Source of the DNA: Nosocomiicoccus ampullae
GTDB lineage: Bacteria > Bacillota > Bacilli > Staphylococcales > Salinicoccaceae
Length of the DNA stretch: 64,000 nucleotides
Assembly (NCBI RefSeq): GCF_019357495.1
Contig: NZ_CP079110.1
Coordinates: 62,001 to 126,000 of the forward strand
Direction: 5' to 3'
The notes under the pieces were generated by a model. That model saw only the letters and a program-made list of their open reading frames with translations, was not told where the DNA came from and searched no databases. Of the stretch, positions 50,483 to 59,567 are shown in pieces. The position numbers and the translations under genes are program-made. Position 1 is the first letter of the stretch. Every line of letters begins with the position of its first letter.

Positions 50483-51427
50483 ATGATTGAAATCGAAAAA
50501 CCTAGAATTGAAACAGTAGAACTATCGGAAGATTCTAAGTTTGGTAAGTTTGTTGTAGAACCTCTAGAAAGAGGTTATGGAACAACGCTTGGGAACTCCT
50601 TACGTCGCATTCTTTTATCATCTTTACCTGGTGCGGCAGTAAAAACAGTCGAATTCGAAAACGTACTGCATGAATTCTCAACAATTGAGAACGTCATCGA
50701 AGATGTTACAACAATTATTACAAACATTAAAAGCTTAGCGTTAAAGATCTATTCAGAAGAGGACAAAACGTTAGAAATTGATGTTACAGACGAAGGTGTT
50801 GTAACAGCTGCAGATATTACACACGATAGTGACGTTGAGATTTTAAATCCAGATTTAAAAATTGCAACAGTTGCTAAAGGTGGAAGTATAAAAGTACGTA
50901 TGATTGCAGGACGCGGACGCGGATATGCATTATCTGAGGCGAATAATAGTAGCGACCTACCAATCGGAGTAATTCCAGTAGACTCTATTTACACACCAGT
51001 AGAGCGTGTAAACTACACAGTAGAAAATACACGTGTCGGTCAAAATGCGAACTTCGATAAGTTAACATTAGATGTTTGGACAGACGGATCTATTACACCA
51101 CTTGAATCTATTTCTCTTGGTGCTAAAATCTTAACTGAACACTTAAATATCTTTGTAAACTTAACAGATGAAGCGCAAAATGCTGAAATTATGGTGGAAA
51201 AAGAAGAAGACCAAAAAGAAAAAGTACTTGAAATGTCAATTGAAGAACTTGATTTATCAGTACGTTCATATAACTGCTTAAAACGTGCAGGTATTAACAC
51301 AGTTCAAGAGTTAACTGAAAAAACAGAATCAGACATGATGAAAGTACGTAACCTAGGACGTAAGTCTCTAGATGAAGTTAAAAATAAATTAAATGACCTT
51401 GGTTTAGAATTACGCCAAGATGATTAA
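50483..51427 (+). CDS. rpoA: DNA-directed RNA polymerase alpha subunit
   Basis: 314 residues. N-terminal assembly domain (about 1-228) with [20 protein letters not shown]; acidic linker (about 229-245); C-terminal domain (about 246-314) with [19 protein letters not shown] and [10 protein letters not shown]. 62 bp after rpsK. Confidence 0.97.
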   Translation: MIEIEKPRIETVELSEDSKFGKFVVEPLERGYGTTLGNSLRRILLSSLPGAAVKTVEFENVLHEFSTIENVIEDVTTIITNIKSLALKIYSEEDKTLEIDVTDEGVVTAADITHDSDVEILNPDLKIATVAKGGSIKVRMIAGRGRGYALSEANNSSDLPIGVIPVDSIYTPVERVNYTVENTRVGQNANFDKLTLDVWTDGSITPLESISLGAKILTEHLNIFVNLTDEAQNAEIMVEKEEDQKEKVLEMSIEELDLSVRSYNCLKRAGINTVQELTEKTESDMMKVRNLGRKSLDEVKNKLNDLGLELRQDD

Positions 51428-51446
51428 TTAAAGAGGAGGTAGAAGA

Positions 51447-51824
51447 ATGGCTTACAGAAAACTCGGCCGTGAGTCGGCACACAGAAAAGCTATGCTTAGA
51501 AATCTTGCAACATCATTAATCGTTGAAGAACGTATTACGACTACTGAAAAGCGTGCTAAAGAGTTACGTAAAGTTGTGGATCGCCTAGTTACTTTAGGTA
51601 AGCGCGGTGATTTAGCTTCTAGACGTCGTGCAGCTCAAACTGTACAAAACGTAACTTTAGTTAACGAAGATGGTTCAACTACAACTGCATTACAAAAATT
51701 ATTTGATGATATCGCACCACGTTTTGAAGAACGTCAAGGTGGATACACAAGCATTAAAAAGCTTGGTCAGCGTCGTGGAGACGGTGCAGAACAAGTAATT
51801 ATTGAATTTGTTGAGGGTGCTTAA
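51447..51824 (+). CDS. rplQ: 50S ribosomal protein L17
   Basis: 125 residues. [22 protein letters not shown] start. Last gene of the alpha operon before the composite hairpin at 51882. Confidence 0.97.
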   Translation: MAYRKLGRESAHRKAMLRNLATSLIVEERITTTEKRAKELRKVVDRLVTLGKRGDLASRRRAAQTVQNVTLVNEDGSTTTALQKLFDDIAPRFEERQGGYTSIKKLGQRRGDGAEQVIIEFVEGA

Positions 51825-51881
51825 TCTCTCTTATAAAGCAGTATGAGTGTTATGATAGATTCATTTCTGTCTAGCTCTTAA

Positions 51882-51937
51882 GTATCCTGCAAAACAATGA
51901 ATTGCGCGACTCTTTTGCAGGGTACGCGCTTTTTTTA
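51882..51937 (+). terminator. composite terminator/attenuator between rplQ and ecfA1
   Basis: GTATCCTGCAAAA (51882-51894) can pair over 13 bp with TTTTGCAGGGTAC (51913-51925). Alternatively GCGCG (51904-51908) pairs with CGCGC (51925-51929) directly before T7. The two folds overlap and exclude each other. Confidence 0.7.
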
Positions 51938-51958
51938 ATATTTTAAAGAGGTGGAAAT

Positions 51959-52747
51959 ATGATTTTACTTAAAAACATTTCGTACAAATATAGTCAGAGT
52001 AGTCGATATGCACTAAATCATATTTCTATCGACTTTAAAAAATCAGAATTTGTTTCAATTATTGGACACAACGGTTCAGGGAAAAGTACGTTAGTTAAAA
52101 TCATCATGGGTATTTTAACGCCGACTGAGGGAGAAGTTTATATTGATGGTGAAAAGGTGACTGAAGAAAACTACCAGACGATTCGCGATAAGTTTTCAAT
52201 CGTTTTTCAAAATCCAGACAACCAGTTTGTTGGGGCAACGGTAGAAGATGATGTAGCGTTTGGATTAGAAAACCGTGGTGTTCCACATGAAACAATGAAA
52301 GAAAAAGTTGAACTTGCTTTAAAAGAAGTTGGTATGTGGGAATTTAGAACACACGAACCACACAGACTCTCAGGGGGTCAAAAGCAGCGTGTTGCGATTG
52401 CTGGTGCCCTTGTGACTAACCCTGACGTTTTAATTATGGATGAATCGACATCTATGTTAGATCCAATTGGAAGAAGAGATATTTTATCACTTTTAAAAGA
52501 AATACATAAAAAACGAGATACAACAATTATATATATTACTCACGACTTAACAGAGATTGAAGATAGTGACTATGCGTATGTTATGAATAAAGGTGAAATT
52601 GCGAGTGAAGGGAAAGTATACGAGATATACGAAGATACAGATGTTTTAAAAGAGAGTAATCTCGTATTGCCGTTTAACATCGAACTTTCTGAAGCGTTAA
52701 TGCAAGGAGAGTATATGTCTTATGAAGAGTTGGTGAAACGTCTATGA
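51959..52747 (+). CDS. ecfA1: ECF transporter ATPase EcfA1
   Basis: 262-residue ABC ATPase of the energy-coupling module for vitamin uptake. Walker A GHNGSGKST near 37, Q-loop FQNPDNQF, signature LSGGQKQR near 138, Walker B LIMDESTSMLDP. Overlaps ecfA2 by four bases. Works with interchangeable substrate-binding S proteins encoded elsewhere. Confidence 0.95.
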   Translation: MILLKNISYKYSQSSRYALNHISIDFKKSEFVSIIGHNGSGKSTLVKIIMGILTPTEGEVYIDGEKVTEENYQTIRDKFSIVFQNPDNQFVGATVEDDVAFGLENRGVPHETMKEKVELALKEVGMWEFRTHEPHRLSGGQKQRVAIAGALVTNPDVLIMDESTSMLDPIGRRDILSLLKEIHKKRDTTIIYITHDLTEIEDSDYAYVMNKGEIASEGKVYEIYEDTDVLKESNLVLPFNIELSEALMQGEYMSYEELVKRL

Positions 52748-53598
52748 ATATTCATTTAAACAATGTGTCGGTCGTGTATCAAAAAAAGACACCATTTGAA
52801 TTTACAGCACTAAAAGATATATCTACAGAGTTTAATGAAGGAAAGTTTTACGGGGTGATCGGTCACACAGGTAGTGGGAAATCAACACTCGTTCAATTAT
52901 TAAATGGGCTTATTTTGCCAACGACTGGAGAAGTTAAGGTTGGAGATGATACTCTCTTGCCTAAGACTAAACAAAAAGTAATTCACCGCGTCAAAGGTCG
53001 TGTTGGGATTGTGTTTCAGTTTCCAGAACACCAGTTATTTGACGAGACGGTCTTAAAAGATGTGACGTTTGGACCAATTAATATGGGTAAATCTAAAGAA
53101 GAAGCTGAAGAGATTTCAAAGTATTATTTAAAGCGTTTAAATGTCGATGAGTCATTATTTGATGAGTCGCCGTTTGATTTATCGGGTGGACAGATGCGTA
53201 AAATCGCACTCGCTGGTATATTAGCGATGGAGCCTGACGTACTTATATTAGACGAACCAACCGCAGGGTTAGATCCACTCAGTCATATAGAAACGATGGA
53301 TTTATTTAAATCGATTCATGAAACGCTTGGTATTACAATTATACTCGTGACACACGATATGAATGATGTCTTTAATTATACGGATGAGGTTAAAATCCTT
53401 TCAAAAGGAACGCTCGCAGTAGAAGGAGATACGCATGAACTCTTGCAAGATGAAACACTTTTAAAAGATTATCAACTTGAAGTGCCGAACGTGGTGCGTT
53501 TAGTTCATGATTTACGACAAAAAGGATATCAGTTAGACGAAATGCCGCGTAATATCCAGTCATTTATATCTACGTATAAGGGGGTATTTGATGTTTGA
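52744..53598 (+). CDS. ecfA2: ECF transporter ATPase EcfA2
   Basis: 284 residues. Walker A GHTGSGKST near 40, Q-loop FQFPEHQLF, signature LSGGQMRK, Walker B LILDEPTAGLDP. Pairs with EcfA1 as a heterodimer. Overlaps both neighbours, so coupled translation. Confidence 0.95.
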   Translation: MNIHLNNVSVVYQKKTPFEFTALKDISTEFNEGKFYGVIGHTGSGKSTLVQLLNGLILPTTGEVKVGDDTLLPKTKQKVIHRVKGRVGIVFQFPEHQLFDETVLKDVTFGPINMGKSKEEAEEISKYYLKRLNVDESLFDESPFDLSGGQMRKIALAGILAMEPDVLILDEPTAGLDPLSHIETMDLFKSIHETLGITIILVTHDMNDVFNYTDEVKILSKGTLAVEGDTHELLQDETLLKDYQLEVPNVVRLVHDLRQKGYQLDEMPRNIQSFISTYKGVFDV

Positions 53599-54388
53599 TT
53601 CAATGCTTCTTGGTAGGTATATCCCTGGAGATAGTATTATTCATAGACTAGACGCAAGGGCAAAACTTATTGCAACAGCGCTATTTATGGTCATCGTGTT
53701 TTTTGCGAATAATTTAGTGACGTACTTACTTTTAATTGGGTTTGTACTCGTCATTTTAAAGCTCGCAAAGCTCGGTGTTATGTTCGTATTAAACGGGCTA
53801 AAAATTATACTCGTACTACTCGTCTTTACATTTTTAATGCATCTATTTTTAACAAAAGGTGGACCAGTACTTGTCGATGCGAAAATATTTACAATTGAGC
53901 TTGAAGGGGTCATTAAAGGATTATACATTTCAACGAGACTCATTATGCTCGTCGTGATTACAACAATTATGACACTGACAACAAGTCCAATCTCTTTAAC
54001 TGATGCATTAGAAAAGTTAGCCTCACCGTTAAAAGTGTTTAAAGTACCTGTCCATGAAATCGCGATGATGACGTCGATTAGTTTAAGATTCATCCCGACG
54101 TTAATGGATGAGACCGATAAAATAATTAAAGCACAATCATCAAGAGGATCGACATTTATGACAGGGCCTGTAAAGAATAGAATTAAAGCACTCATTCCAA
54201 TCGTTATACCGCTTTTTATCTCTGCGTTTCAAAGAGCTGAAGATATGGCAGTAGCGATGGAAGTAAGGGGCTATAAAGGAGACGAAGGACGTACGCATTA
54301 CAGGTTACTTATATGGCACCGAAGAGATACAATTGCGTTAATTATATTAGTCATTTTCGGAGTGTTATTATGGATGTTAAGAACATGA
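53591..54388 (+). CDS. ecfT: ECF transporter transmembrane subunit EcfT
   Basis: 265 residues with about six membrane segments. The coupling-helix motifs appear as SSRG (near residue 182) and VRGYKG (near 227), which contact the two ATPases. ATG at 53591 lies within the end of ecfA2. Confidence 0.94.
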   Translation: MFDSMLLGRYIPGDSIIHRLDARAKLIATALFMVIVFFANNLVTYLLLIGFVLVILKLAKLGVMFVLNGLKIILVLLVFTFLMHLFLTKGGPVLVDAKIFTIELEGVIKGLYISTRLIMLVVITTIMTLTTSPISLTDALEKLASPLKVFKVPVHEIAMMTSISLRFIPTLMDETDKIIKAQSSRGSTFMTGPVKNRIKALIPIVIPLFISAFQRAEDMAVAMEVRGYKGDEGRTHYRLLIWHRRDTIALIILVIFGVLLWMLRT

Positions 54389-55155
54389 CAAGAATATTAT
54401 TAAAAATTACGTATAACGGTAAAGAATTTGATGGTTGGCAGTACCAACATAATGGCCGTACAGTTCAAGGGCAAATTGAACGTGCATTAAAATCTATACA
54501 TCGTGAATTTATAAGAATTCACCCAGCGTCACGTACGGACAAGCACGTTCACGCTTTTGAACAATACGCACACTTTGACACGACACTCGATATCGAGCCG
54601 GAAAAATGGGCGTTTATATTAAACAATAAACTCCCAGGTGATGTTCGGATTATAGAGTCAAAAGAAATCGATTCAGACTATCATGTAAGGTATCACTCAA
54701 AAGGAAAAGTATACCGGTACAAAATGTATTTCGGGAATCCGACTCCATTTAAGTATGGCCTAGAAACACATGTAAAAGATGAATTAAACGTTGAAAGAAT
54801 GCGTGAAGCGGCAGAGTATTTTATCGGCACACATGACTTTACGAGTTTTTCGAGTGCAAAAACGGTCATTGAAAACAAAGTGAGACACATATATAAACTA
54901 GATATAATCGAAACAACAAACGGAATAGAAGTTGTAATTATGGGCTCTGGATTCCTATACAATATGGTGAGAATCATCGTTCAGTACTTACTTGAGGTTG
55001 GTAAAGGAAATAGAAATCCAGAATCTACAAAAGAAAATATTAGTAACAAAGATCGTACACAAAATCCTAAAGTTGCACCTGCGGGTGGATTATATTTAGA
55101 GCGTATATTTTTAACAGAACAACAACAACGAGATTATTTAAAAGAAAACACGTGA
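54385..55155 (+). CDS. truA: tRNA pseudouridine(38-40) synthase TruA
   Basis: 256 residues. Catalytic D52 lies in ASRTDKHVHAFEQ, where most family members read GRTDAGVHA; the aspartate is kept but the flanking residues differ. YNGKEFDGWQYQ near 10 and FTSFSSA near 145 are typical. The ATG at 54385 overlaps the ecfT stop (ATGA). Confidence 0.93.
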   Translation: MTRILLKITYNGKEFDGWQYQHNGRTVQGQIERALKSIHREFIRIHPASRTDKHVHAFEQYAHFDTTLDIEPEKWAFILNNKLPGDVRIIESKEIDSDYHVRYHSKGKVYRYKMYFGNPTPFKYGLETHVKDELNVERMREAAEYFIGTHDFTSFSSAKTVIENKVRHIYKLDIIETTNGIEVVIMGSGFLYNMVRIIVQYLLEVGKGNRNPESTKENISNKDRTQNPKVAPAGGLYLERIFLTEQQQRDYLKENT

Positions 55156-55160
55156 TATCG

Positions 55161-55190
55161 TTGACTTTAAGAGTTAAAGTAGGTTATAAT
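55161..55190 (+). promoter_or_regulatory. sigma-A promoter of rplM-rpsI
   Basis: TTGACT (55161-55166), 18-bp spacer, perfect TATAAT (55185-55190). It starts six bases after the truA stop. Confidence 0.8.
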
Positions 55191-55194
55191 TACT

Positions 55195-55311
55195 AACGGT
55201 ATAAATTTATATCACACACTGATAAGCCCCGGAACTTATCTTTTGTAAGATATAACACGAACAATTAAAACTTAACTTTAGAAACTTTTTTTATTTTGGA
55301 GGGCAAAAACA
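55195..55311 (+). promoter_or_regulatory. rplM leader RNA (L13-leader-like)
   Basis: About 115 nt of untranslated leader. GATAAG/CTTATC (55221-55240) encloses the CCCCGGAA loop. The same right arm can pair in TATCTT/AAGATA (55237-55252), giving two exclusive hairpins. An L13 autoregulatory leader is known in low-GC Gram-positives; position and sequence fit, though I cannot run a covariance search. Confidence 0.55.
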
Positions 55312-55749
55312 ATGCGTCAAACATTTATGGCTAACGAGTCAAACATTGAGCGTAAATGGTACGTAATTGATGCTGAAGGACAAACTTTAGGTCGTCTTTC
55401 AACAGAAGTTGCATCAATCTTACGTGGTAAACATAAACCAACATACACGCCACACGTTGACACTGGTGACTACGTGATCATCATCAACGCTGGTAAAGTT
55501 GAATTAACAGGAAACAAATTAAGTCAAAAAGTATACTACAGACACACTGGTCACCCAGGTGGAATTAAAGAAGTTACAGCTGGTGAGTTAAGAGACACTT
55601 ATCCAGTTCGTTTAATCGAAACTTCAGTAAAAGGTATGCTACCTAAAAACTCATTAGGTGACAAACAACTAAGCAAACTATTCGTATACGAAAACGATAC
55701 GCATCCACATGCGGCACAACAACCTGAAAACTACGAGTTACGTGGTTAA
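55312..55749 (+). CDS. rplM: 50S ribosomal protein L13
   Basis: 145 residues. [10 protein letters not shown] start, [21 protein letters not shown], and [28 protein letters not shown]. Cotranscribed with rpsI. Confidence 0.97.
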   Translation: MRQTFMANESNIERKWYVIDAEGQTLGRLSTEVASILRGKHKPTYTPHVDTGDYVIIINAGKVELTGNKLSQKVYYRHTGHPGGIKEVTAGELRDTYPVRLIETSVKGMLPKNSLGDKQLSKLFVYENDTHPHAAQQPENYELRG

Positions 55750-55768
55750 GGATTAGGAGGTAAAGACA

Positions 55769-56161
55769 TTGGCTAAAGTAGAATACAGAGGAACTGGACG
55801 TCGTAAGAAATCAGTTGCACGTGTACGTCTTGTACCAGGTGAAGGTAACGTAACGATCAACAATCGTGATATGAGAGAATACCTTCCATTTGAAAGCTTA
55901 ATCTTAGACTTAAACCAACCATTCGCAGTTACTGAAACAGAAGGTAACTACGATGTATTAGTAAACGTAAATGGTGGTGGATTCACAGGGCAAGCACAAG
56001 CAATCCGTCACGGAATTGCACGTGCATTATTAGAAGCAAACCCTGAACACCGCGCTGAATTAAAACGTGCAGGTCTATTAACACGTGACCCACGTATGAA
56101 AGAGCGTATGAAACCAGGTCTTAAGAAAGCTCGTAAAGCACCACAATTCTCTAAACGTTAA
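55769..56161 (+). CDS. rpsI: 30S ribosomal protein S9
   Basis: 130 residues. [14 protein letters not shown] near the start and the C-terminal [12 protein letters not shown] that reaches P-site tRNA. TTG start at 55769 after TAGGAGG. The reading frame is intact, but its 3' end is the insertion target of the island that follows: a degenerate copy of this end lies at 61937. Confidence 0.97.
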   Translation: MAKVEYRGTGRRKKSVARVRLVPGEGNVTINNRDMREYLPFESLILDLNQPFAVTETEGNYDVLVNVNGGGFTGQAQAIRHGIARALLEANPEHRAELKRAGLLTRDPRMKERMKPGLKKARKAPQFSKR

Positions 56162-56174
56162 TATTTCTTATATA

Positions 56175-56414
56175 TTAAAGTACAAAAGCACTTCTCGAGA
56201 AATCGAGAAGTGCTTTTTTGTTGTAGAAAAATATTAATGCCCCTTTAAAAATTAATATGATTATATAGCCTAAATATTCATTTTGATTTGGTAAGATAAA
56301 TATATTACGTCTGTTAGTTTTTATAGACTCTATAGAAATGGATTTTTGTTGCTTATTGTGGAATTTTATATCTCTAAAATTTACAAAATCAAAAGCATTA
56401 AATCTTTGAGACAT
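56175..56414 (-). pseudogene. possible truncated small membrane protein, 79 codons
   Basis: An open frame with one hydrophobic helix (YLGYIIILIFKGALIFFY). It runs through the rpsI terminator before stopping, so its 3' end is probably not original. Weak ribosome site. It may be a fragment left at the left island edge; no family recognised. The rest of 56220-56442 holds nothing else I can identify. Confidence 0.25.
56184..56219 (+). terminator. rpsI terminator (left copy of the island-flanking repeat)
   Basis: A 15-bp stem AAAAGCACTTCTCGA/TCGAGAAGTGCTTTT with a GAAA loop. The 36-bp sequence is repeated exactly at 61985-62020. Confidence 0.95.
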
Positions 56415-56442
56415 TTCTTATATAAAACCTTTATCTTTTTCA

Positions 56443-57693
56443 TCAAATCGTTTTATTTTCATAATTATTATCTTTCTCTTTTAAAAAATAAAATAAAAAT
56501 ACAATTCCAAGTAAAATTTCTAGTATTGATAAGATTGGAGTTACAAATCTATTACCAAGGTATTGAATGATAATACCTGTAAGTAAAGCCCCTACTTGCA
56601 TTGAAAGCATACTACATGTATTCCACAACCCAAATACTCTTCCTCTTAAATCAGGATTTACCTTTATTTGCATCACATTTCTTTCAAATGGTACTACAAA
56701 TCCTCCTACAAAAGCGAATGCAATCATTATAAGAGACCCAGTAAACAAGTTATTTGTCAGACTAAACAGTGCCCAAGTTAATCCCATCAGTATATAGATA
56801 TAACCATAGTTATGAACTTTCTTAAACATGATTTTATTATTCGCAATCCAGTAGCCGATAATTACAGAAGTTAATCCTTCTGCAATATATAATACACTAA
56901 GACCAAATGGAGGAACTTGATATACTTCATTCACCATTCTTTCAATCATTAAGTTGAAAGATCCAATGATCAGCCCACCCGTTAGCGCGAATAATAATAC
57001 GTAAGAAACAAAGACATTATTTTTAGCTACTTGGAGACCAACTTTTATTTCTTTTACAAAATTTCGTTCCTTGCTAGAAATTTTTTTACGTTTAATATCT
57101 AAGTTCAACATAGCAAATCCAGCATATACAAATGAGATACTTGTTATTATCCAAAATATATTAAGACTAAAAAATGAAACAACTAAACCACCTGTGGCAG
57201 CACCAATTAGTCGTATAAAGCTAGTTAGTGTAAAATTTAAAGAGTTCGCAGTAACCAAATCTTCATCTGGCATCATTTCCGGAATAATCGTTTGTCTCAC
57301 AATAGTTGTAACTGATTGTAATAATCCAACAACAAATCGAATTACAAAGAATAAAATCCAAGCAGTCCATCCTTCAAAGAATGGTACAAGAATAAACAAT
57401 AAATAAAATGGAACTTTTAAAAACTCACTGATAAACAATACTTTTTTAGTATCGTAGCGATCAATAATACCGCCGAGCAAGAAACTCATAAAGATTGGGA
57501 ATAATCCACTTACTGCCCAAAGGACGCCAAGCTGAAGCCCACTAGAGGTAATATTACCAATCAGAACGAGCATTGCAATGAATGCACCCCACTGTGTTAA
57601 TCCTGTAATCATAGTTGTGATTAAAAGTTTCCTATAATTTTTATTTTTTGTAATTAGTTTAAATACCTCATTTTTGCCCATATTTTTATCCAT
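56443..57693 (-). CDS. MFS exporter (MFS_3/macrolide-efflux-like)
   Basis: 416 residues with 12 helices. SFLLGGIIDRYDTKKVL near 70 is MFS motif A, and RQTIIPEMMPDEDLVTANSL near 134 is typical of the MFS_3 group that includes MefA and enterobactin exporters. The substrate cannot be told. The start overlaps the end of the DUF2268-like fragment by eight bases. Codon use is more AT-rich than in the ribosomal genes, fitting an acquired origin. Confidence 0.8.
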   Translation of the reverse strand: MDKNMGKNEVFKLITKNKNYRKLLITTMITGLTQWGAFIAMLVLIGNITSSGLQLGVLWAVSGLFPIFMSFLLGGIIDRYDTKKVLFISEFLKVPFYLLFILVPFFEGWTAWILFFVIRFVVGLLQSVTTIVRQTIIPEMMPDEDLVTANSLNFTLTSFIRLIGAATGGLVVSFFSLNIFWIITSISFVYAGFAMLNLDIKRKKISSKERNFVKEIKVGLQVAKNNVFVSYVLLFALTGGLIIGSFNLMIERMVNEVYQVPPFGLSVLYIAEGLTSVIIGYWIANNKIMFKKVHNYGYIYILMGLTWALFSLTNNLFTGSLIMIAFAFVGGFVVPFERNVMQIKVNPDLRGRVFGLWNTCSMLSMQVGALLTGIIIQYLGNRFVTPILSILEILLGIVFLFYFLKEKDNNYENKTI

Positions 57694-58072
57694 CTTTCAT
57701 TAAAATTTTTAAAAATATTTTATTATAATTATCAAAAAAGTTTCTATCTTTCTTAGTTAATTCATCTATGTTTATTAAGGTATTTATTTTTATAAAGTTA
57801 ACTAAACTATATCCATAACTATACCCTAACCAAAGTGGTATATTTTCTTTTTTATTTCCATGCATAATTGAATATATTCTACTTCTATCATTTATGTATG
57901 GATTCTTTAATATTTCTATAAAGCTATTAAATTCTTGGCGTTGATGCATAAATGCCCAAGGATTAACATATTCTTTACCTAAGATTTCCTCTACATAATT
58001 TTCAGCTAATCCTTCGTTTATAATATAATCTAATAAAAGTGAGTTTAAATATAAAAGCGCTATCATTTTCAA
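57686..58072 (-). pseudogene. DUF2268-like protein fragment, N-terminus missing
   Basis: 128 codons from a TTG at 58072 without a ribosome site. LLLDYIINEGLAENYVEEILG, YVNPWA and WLGYSYGYSLV match the C-terminal half of DUF2268-type putative Zn peptidases. The HExxH-bearing N-terminal part is absent, and an in-frame stop lies a few codons upstream. Probably a relic. It overlaps the MFS gene start. Confidence 0.5.
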
Positions 58073-58266
58073 TCTACTATTTCATATATCACAAGTCAAT
58101 AATGATGAATATCTAGTGAATTAATAATATCTCGAAATATTAACAAATTAAAAATACTTTCAAATATTTATTCATAGTTCTCAACTTTTCCTATTACATT
58201 CACCGCTATGAAATCGTAAGTATCTTACTTAAAAATTCAAAATAATGAATGTTATTATCAAGTTTA

Positions 58267-58282
58267 TAAAACGACCGTTTTA
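58267..58282. repeat. perfect palindrome TAAAACG-AC-CGTTTTA
   Basis: Seven-base arms with a two-base centre. Its core AAACGACCGTT recurs at 59767-59777, beyond sdpI. Function unknown; an operator or recombination half-site is possible. Confidence 0.4.
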
Positions 58283-58348
58283 CACACAAAATAGTACTTA
58301 CGATAAAAAGGCGTGTCATTATTGACGGTAAATTGCATATATCTTAAG

Positions 58349-58455
58349 TGTTATTTTGCATAACTAACTTTAAAAGCCCAGCTGTCTTCGTGAAAAGATT
58401 AGCTGGGCTTCTTAACTAGAGTGCAAATTATCGCTTAAATCAGTGCAAAATAACA
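58349..58455. repeat. 12-bp inverted repeat framing a hairpin, possible IS remnant
   Basis: TGTTATTTTGCA at 58349-58360 and its exact complement at 58444-58455. Between them AAGCCCAGCT/AGCTGGGCTT (58374-58410) forms a hairpin with an inner TCTT/AAGA stem. No transposase is left. Confidence 0.45.
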
Positions 58456-58591
58456 TCGAAAGTGACATGCAGTCAAATCAATACATAATATATGTATGTT
58501 TAGGGCCTACTTAAATCAAACTATTTTTACGTCACAATTCGTCAAAATATAATAATTTAAAAATAATTAAGAGTAGATTTATTCTAAAAAT

Positions 58592-58637
58592 TTGACCTGG
58601 AAATCATTGTATTCTATATTTAAGTAAACGCTTAAAT
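58592..58637 (+). promoter_or_regulatory. sdpR promoter with overlapping operator
   Basis: TTGACC (58592-58597), 17-bp spacer, TATATT (58615-58620). The perfect dyad ATTTAAG-TAAACG-CTTAAAT (58618-58637) begins in the -10 box and spans the start of transcription, as expected for an ArsR-type autorepressor site. Confidence 0.65.
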
Positions 58638-58654
58638 GTTAGGGGGGGAGGTAT

Positions 58655-58909
58655 TTGAAAGATGCGTTTAAAGCGATGGCAGACCCTACAAGAAGGGAAA
58701 TATTAATGTTGTTAAAAGAAGGGGAGATGACTGTTTCCGAAATAGCAGATCATTTCGATGTTAGTATGGCGAGTATATCTCAACACTTAAAAATATTGAC
58801 AAACGCGAATTTAGTAAGATTTCGAAAAGACGGAAAATATATATATTATCAGTTACATGCTTCTATAGTTGAAGATTTAATACATTGGCTAATAAAACTA
58901 AGCAACTAA
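58655..58909 (+). CDS. sdpR: SdpR-type ArsR-family autorepressor
   Basis: 84 residues, a bare winged helix. FKAMADPTRREILMLLKEGEMTVSEIADHF and the recognition helix SMASISQHLKIL match ArsR/SdpR. No metal-site cysteines. In B. subtilis SdpR represses the sdpRI operon and is sequestered by SdpI bound to the SDP toxin. TTG start at 58655 after GGGGGAGG. Twenty bases upstream of sdpI. Confidence 0.85.
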   Translation: MKDAFKAMADPTRREILMLLKEGEMTVSEIADHFDVSMASISQHLKILTNANLVRFRKDGKYIYYQLHASIVEDLIHWLIKLSN

Positions 58910-58928
58910 TGAAAGAAGGAGATATTTT

Positions 58929-59567
58929 ATGACTAATATAGTCAAACAAACAAAGTATTCTTTAATAATGATTGGAGTAACTATTATCACTTGGGGTTTT
59001 GCGCTTCCTTTTTTACCAGACCATATCCCCATGCAATTCACATACTCCGGAGAAGAGAGATGGGGGACTAATAAATATCTGGCAGGATTATTTTTCGTTT
59101 CGCTGATGTTAATAGTTTATTTATTAGGGATTCTTAAACCTAAAATAGATCCAGAGAGAGCAGCTTATTCAGTTTTTAAAAATTTTTATTTTATAAGTAT
59201 ATTTTTAACAGAAGTATTAATATATATTGTGAGTGTATTATTGGCATTAAATGCAATGGGATATGATATAAATATCCAGATTATTATTGTTTGTTCAATA
59301 GGTTTTATATTTTTGTTTGTCGGAAACTACTTGCCTAAAATTCCAACAAACTGGTTTGTTGGAATAAGAAATCCATGGACCATTACCAATGATGATGTTT
59401 GGATAAAGATCCATAGGAATACAGGAAAATTATATATGATAATAGGATTAGTATTTTTGGTGATGGGGATGTTGAATGTTATCAATCGTCCTCTAATAGT
59501 GATTACAATTATTATATGTGTCCTATATCCGCATATACATTCGTTTGTAATGTTTAGAAAAAAATAA
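58929..59567 (+). CDS. sdpI: SdpI family immunity/receptor membrane protein
   Basis: 212 residues with six helices. The N-terminal DUF1648 part has PDHIPMQFTYSGEERWGTNK; the SdpI domain has NWFVGIRNPWTITNDDVWIKIHRNTGKL. In Bacillus SdpI gives immunity to the SDP cannibalism toxin and acts as its receptor. No sdpABC toxin genes lie in the window, so this is an orphan immunity pair, possibly against a competitor's toxin. RBS GAAGGAGA. Confidence 0.88.
   Translation: MTNIVKQTKYSLIMIGVTIITWGFALPFLPDHIPMQFTYSGEERWGTNKYLAGLFFVSLMLIVYLLGILKPKIDPERAAYSVFKNFYFISIFLTEVLIYIVSVLLALNAMGYDINIQIIIVCSIGFIFLFVGNYLPKIPTNWFVGIRNPWTITNDDVWIKIHRNTGKLYMIIGLVFLVMGMLNVINRPLIVITIIICVLYPHIHSFVMFRKK

Larger units (their letters stand above)
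58073..58654. other. gene-free AT-rich stretch within the island
   Basis: About 580 bp with no credible gene. It contains a short palindrome at 58267-58282, an inverted repeat at 58349-58455 enclosing a hairpin, and the sdpR promoter and operator. It looks like relic DNA. Confidence 0.6.
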
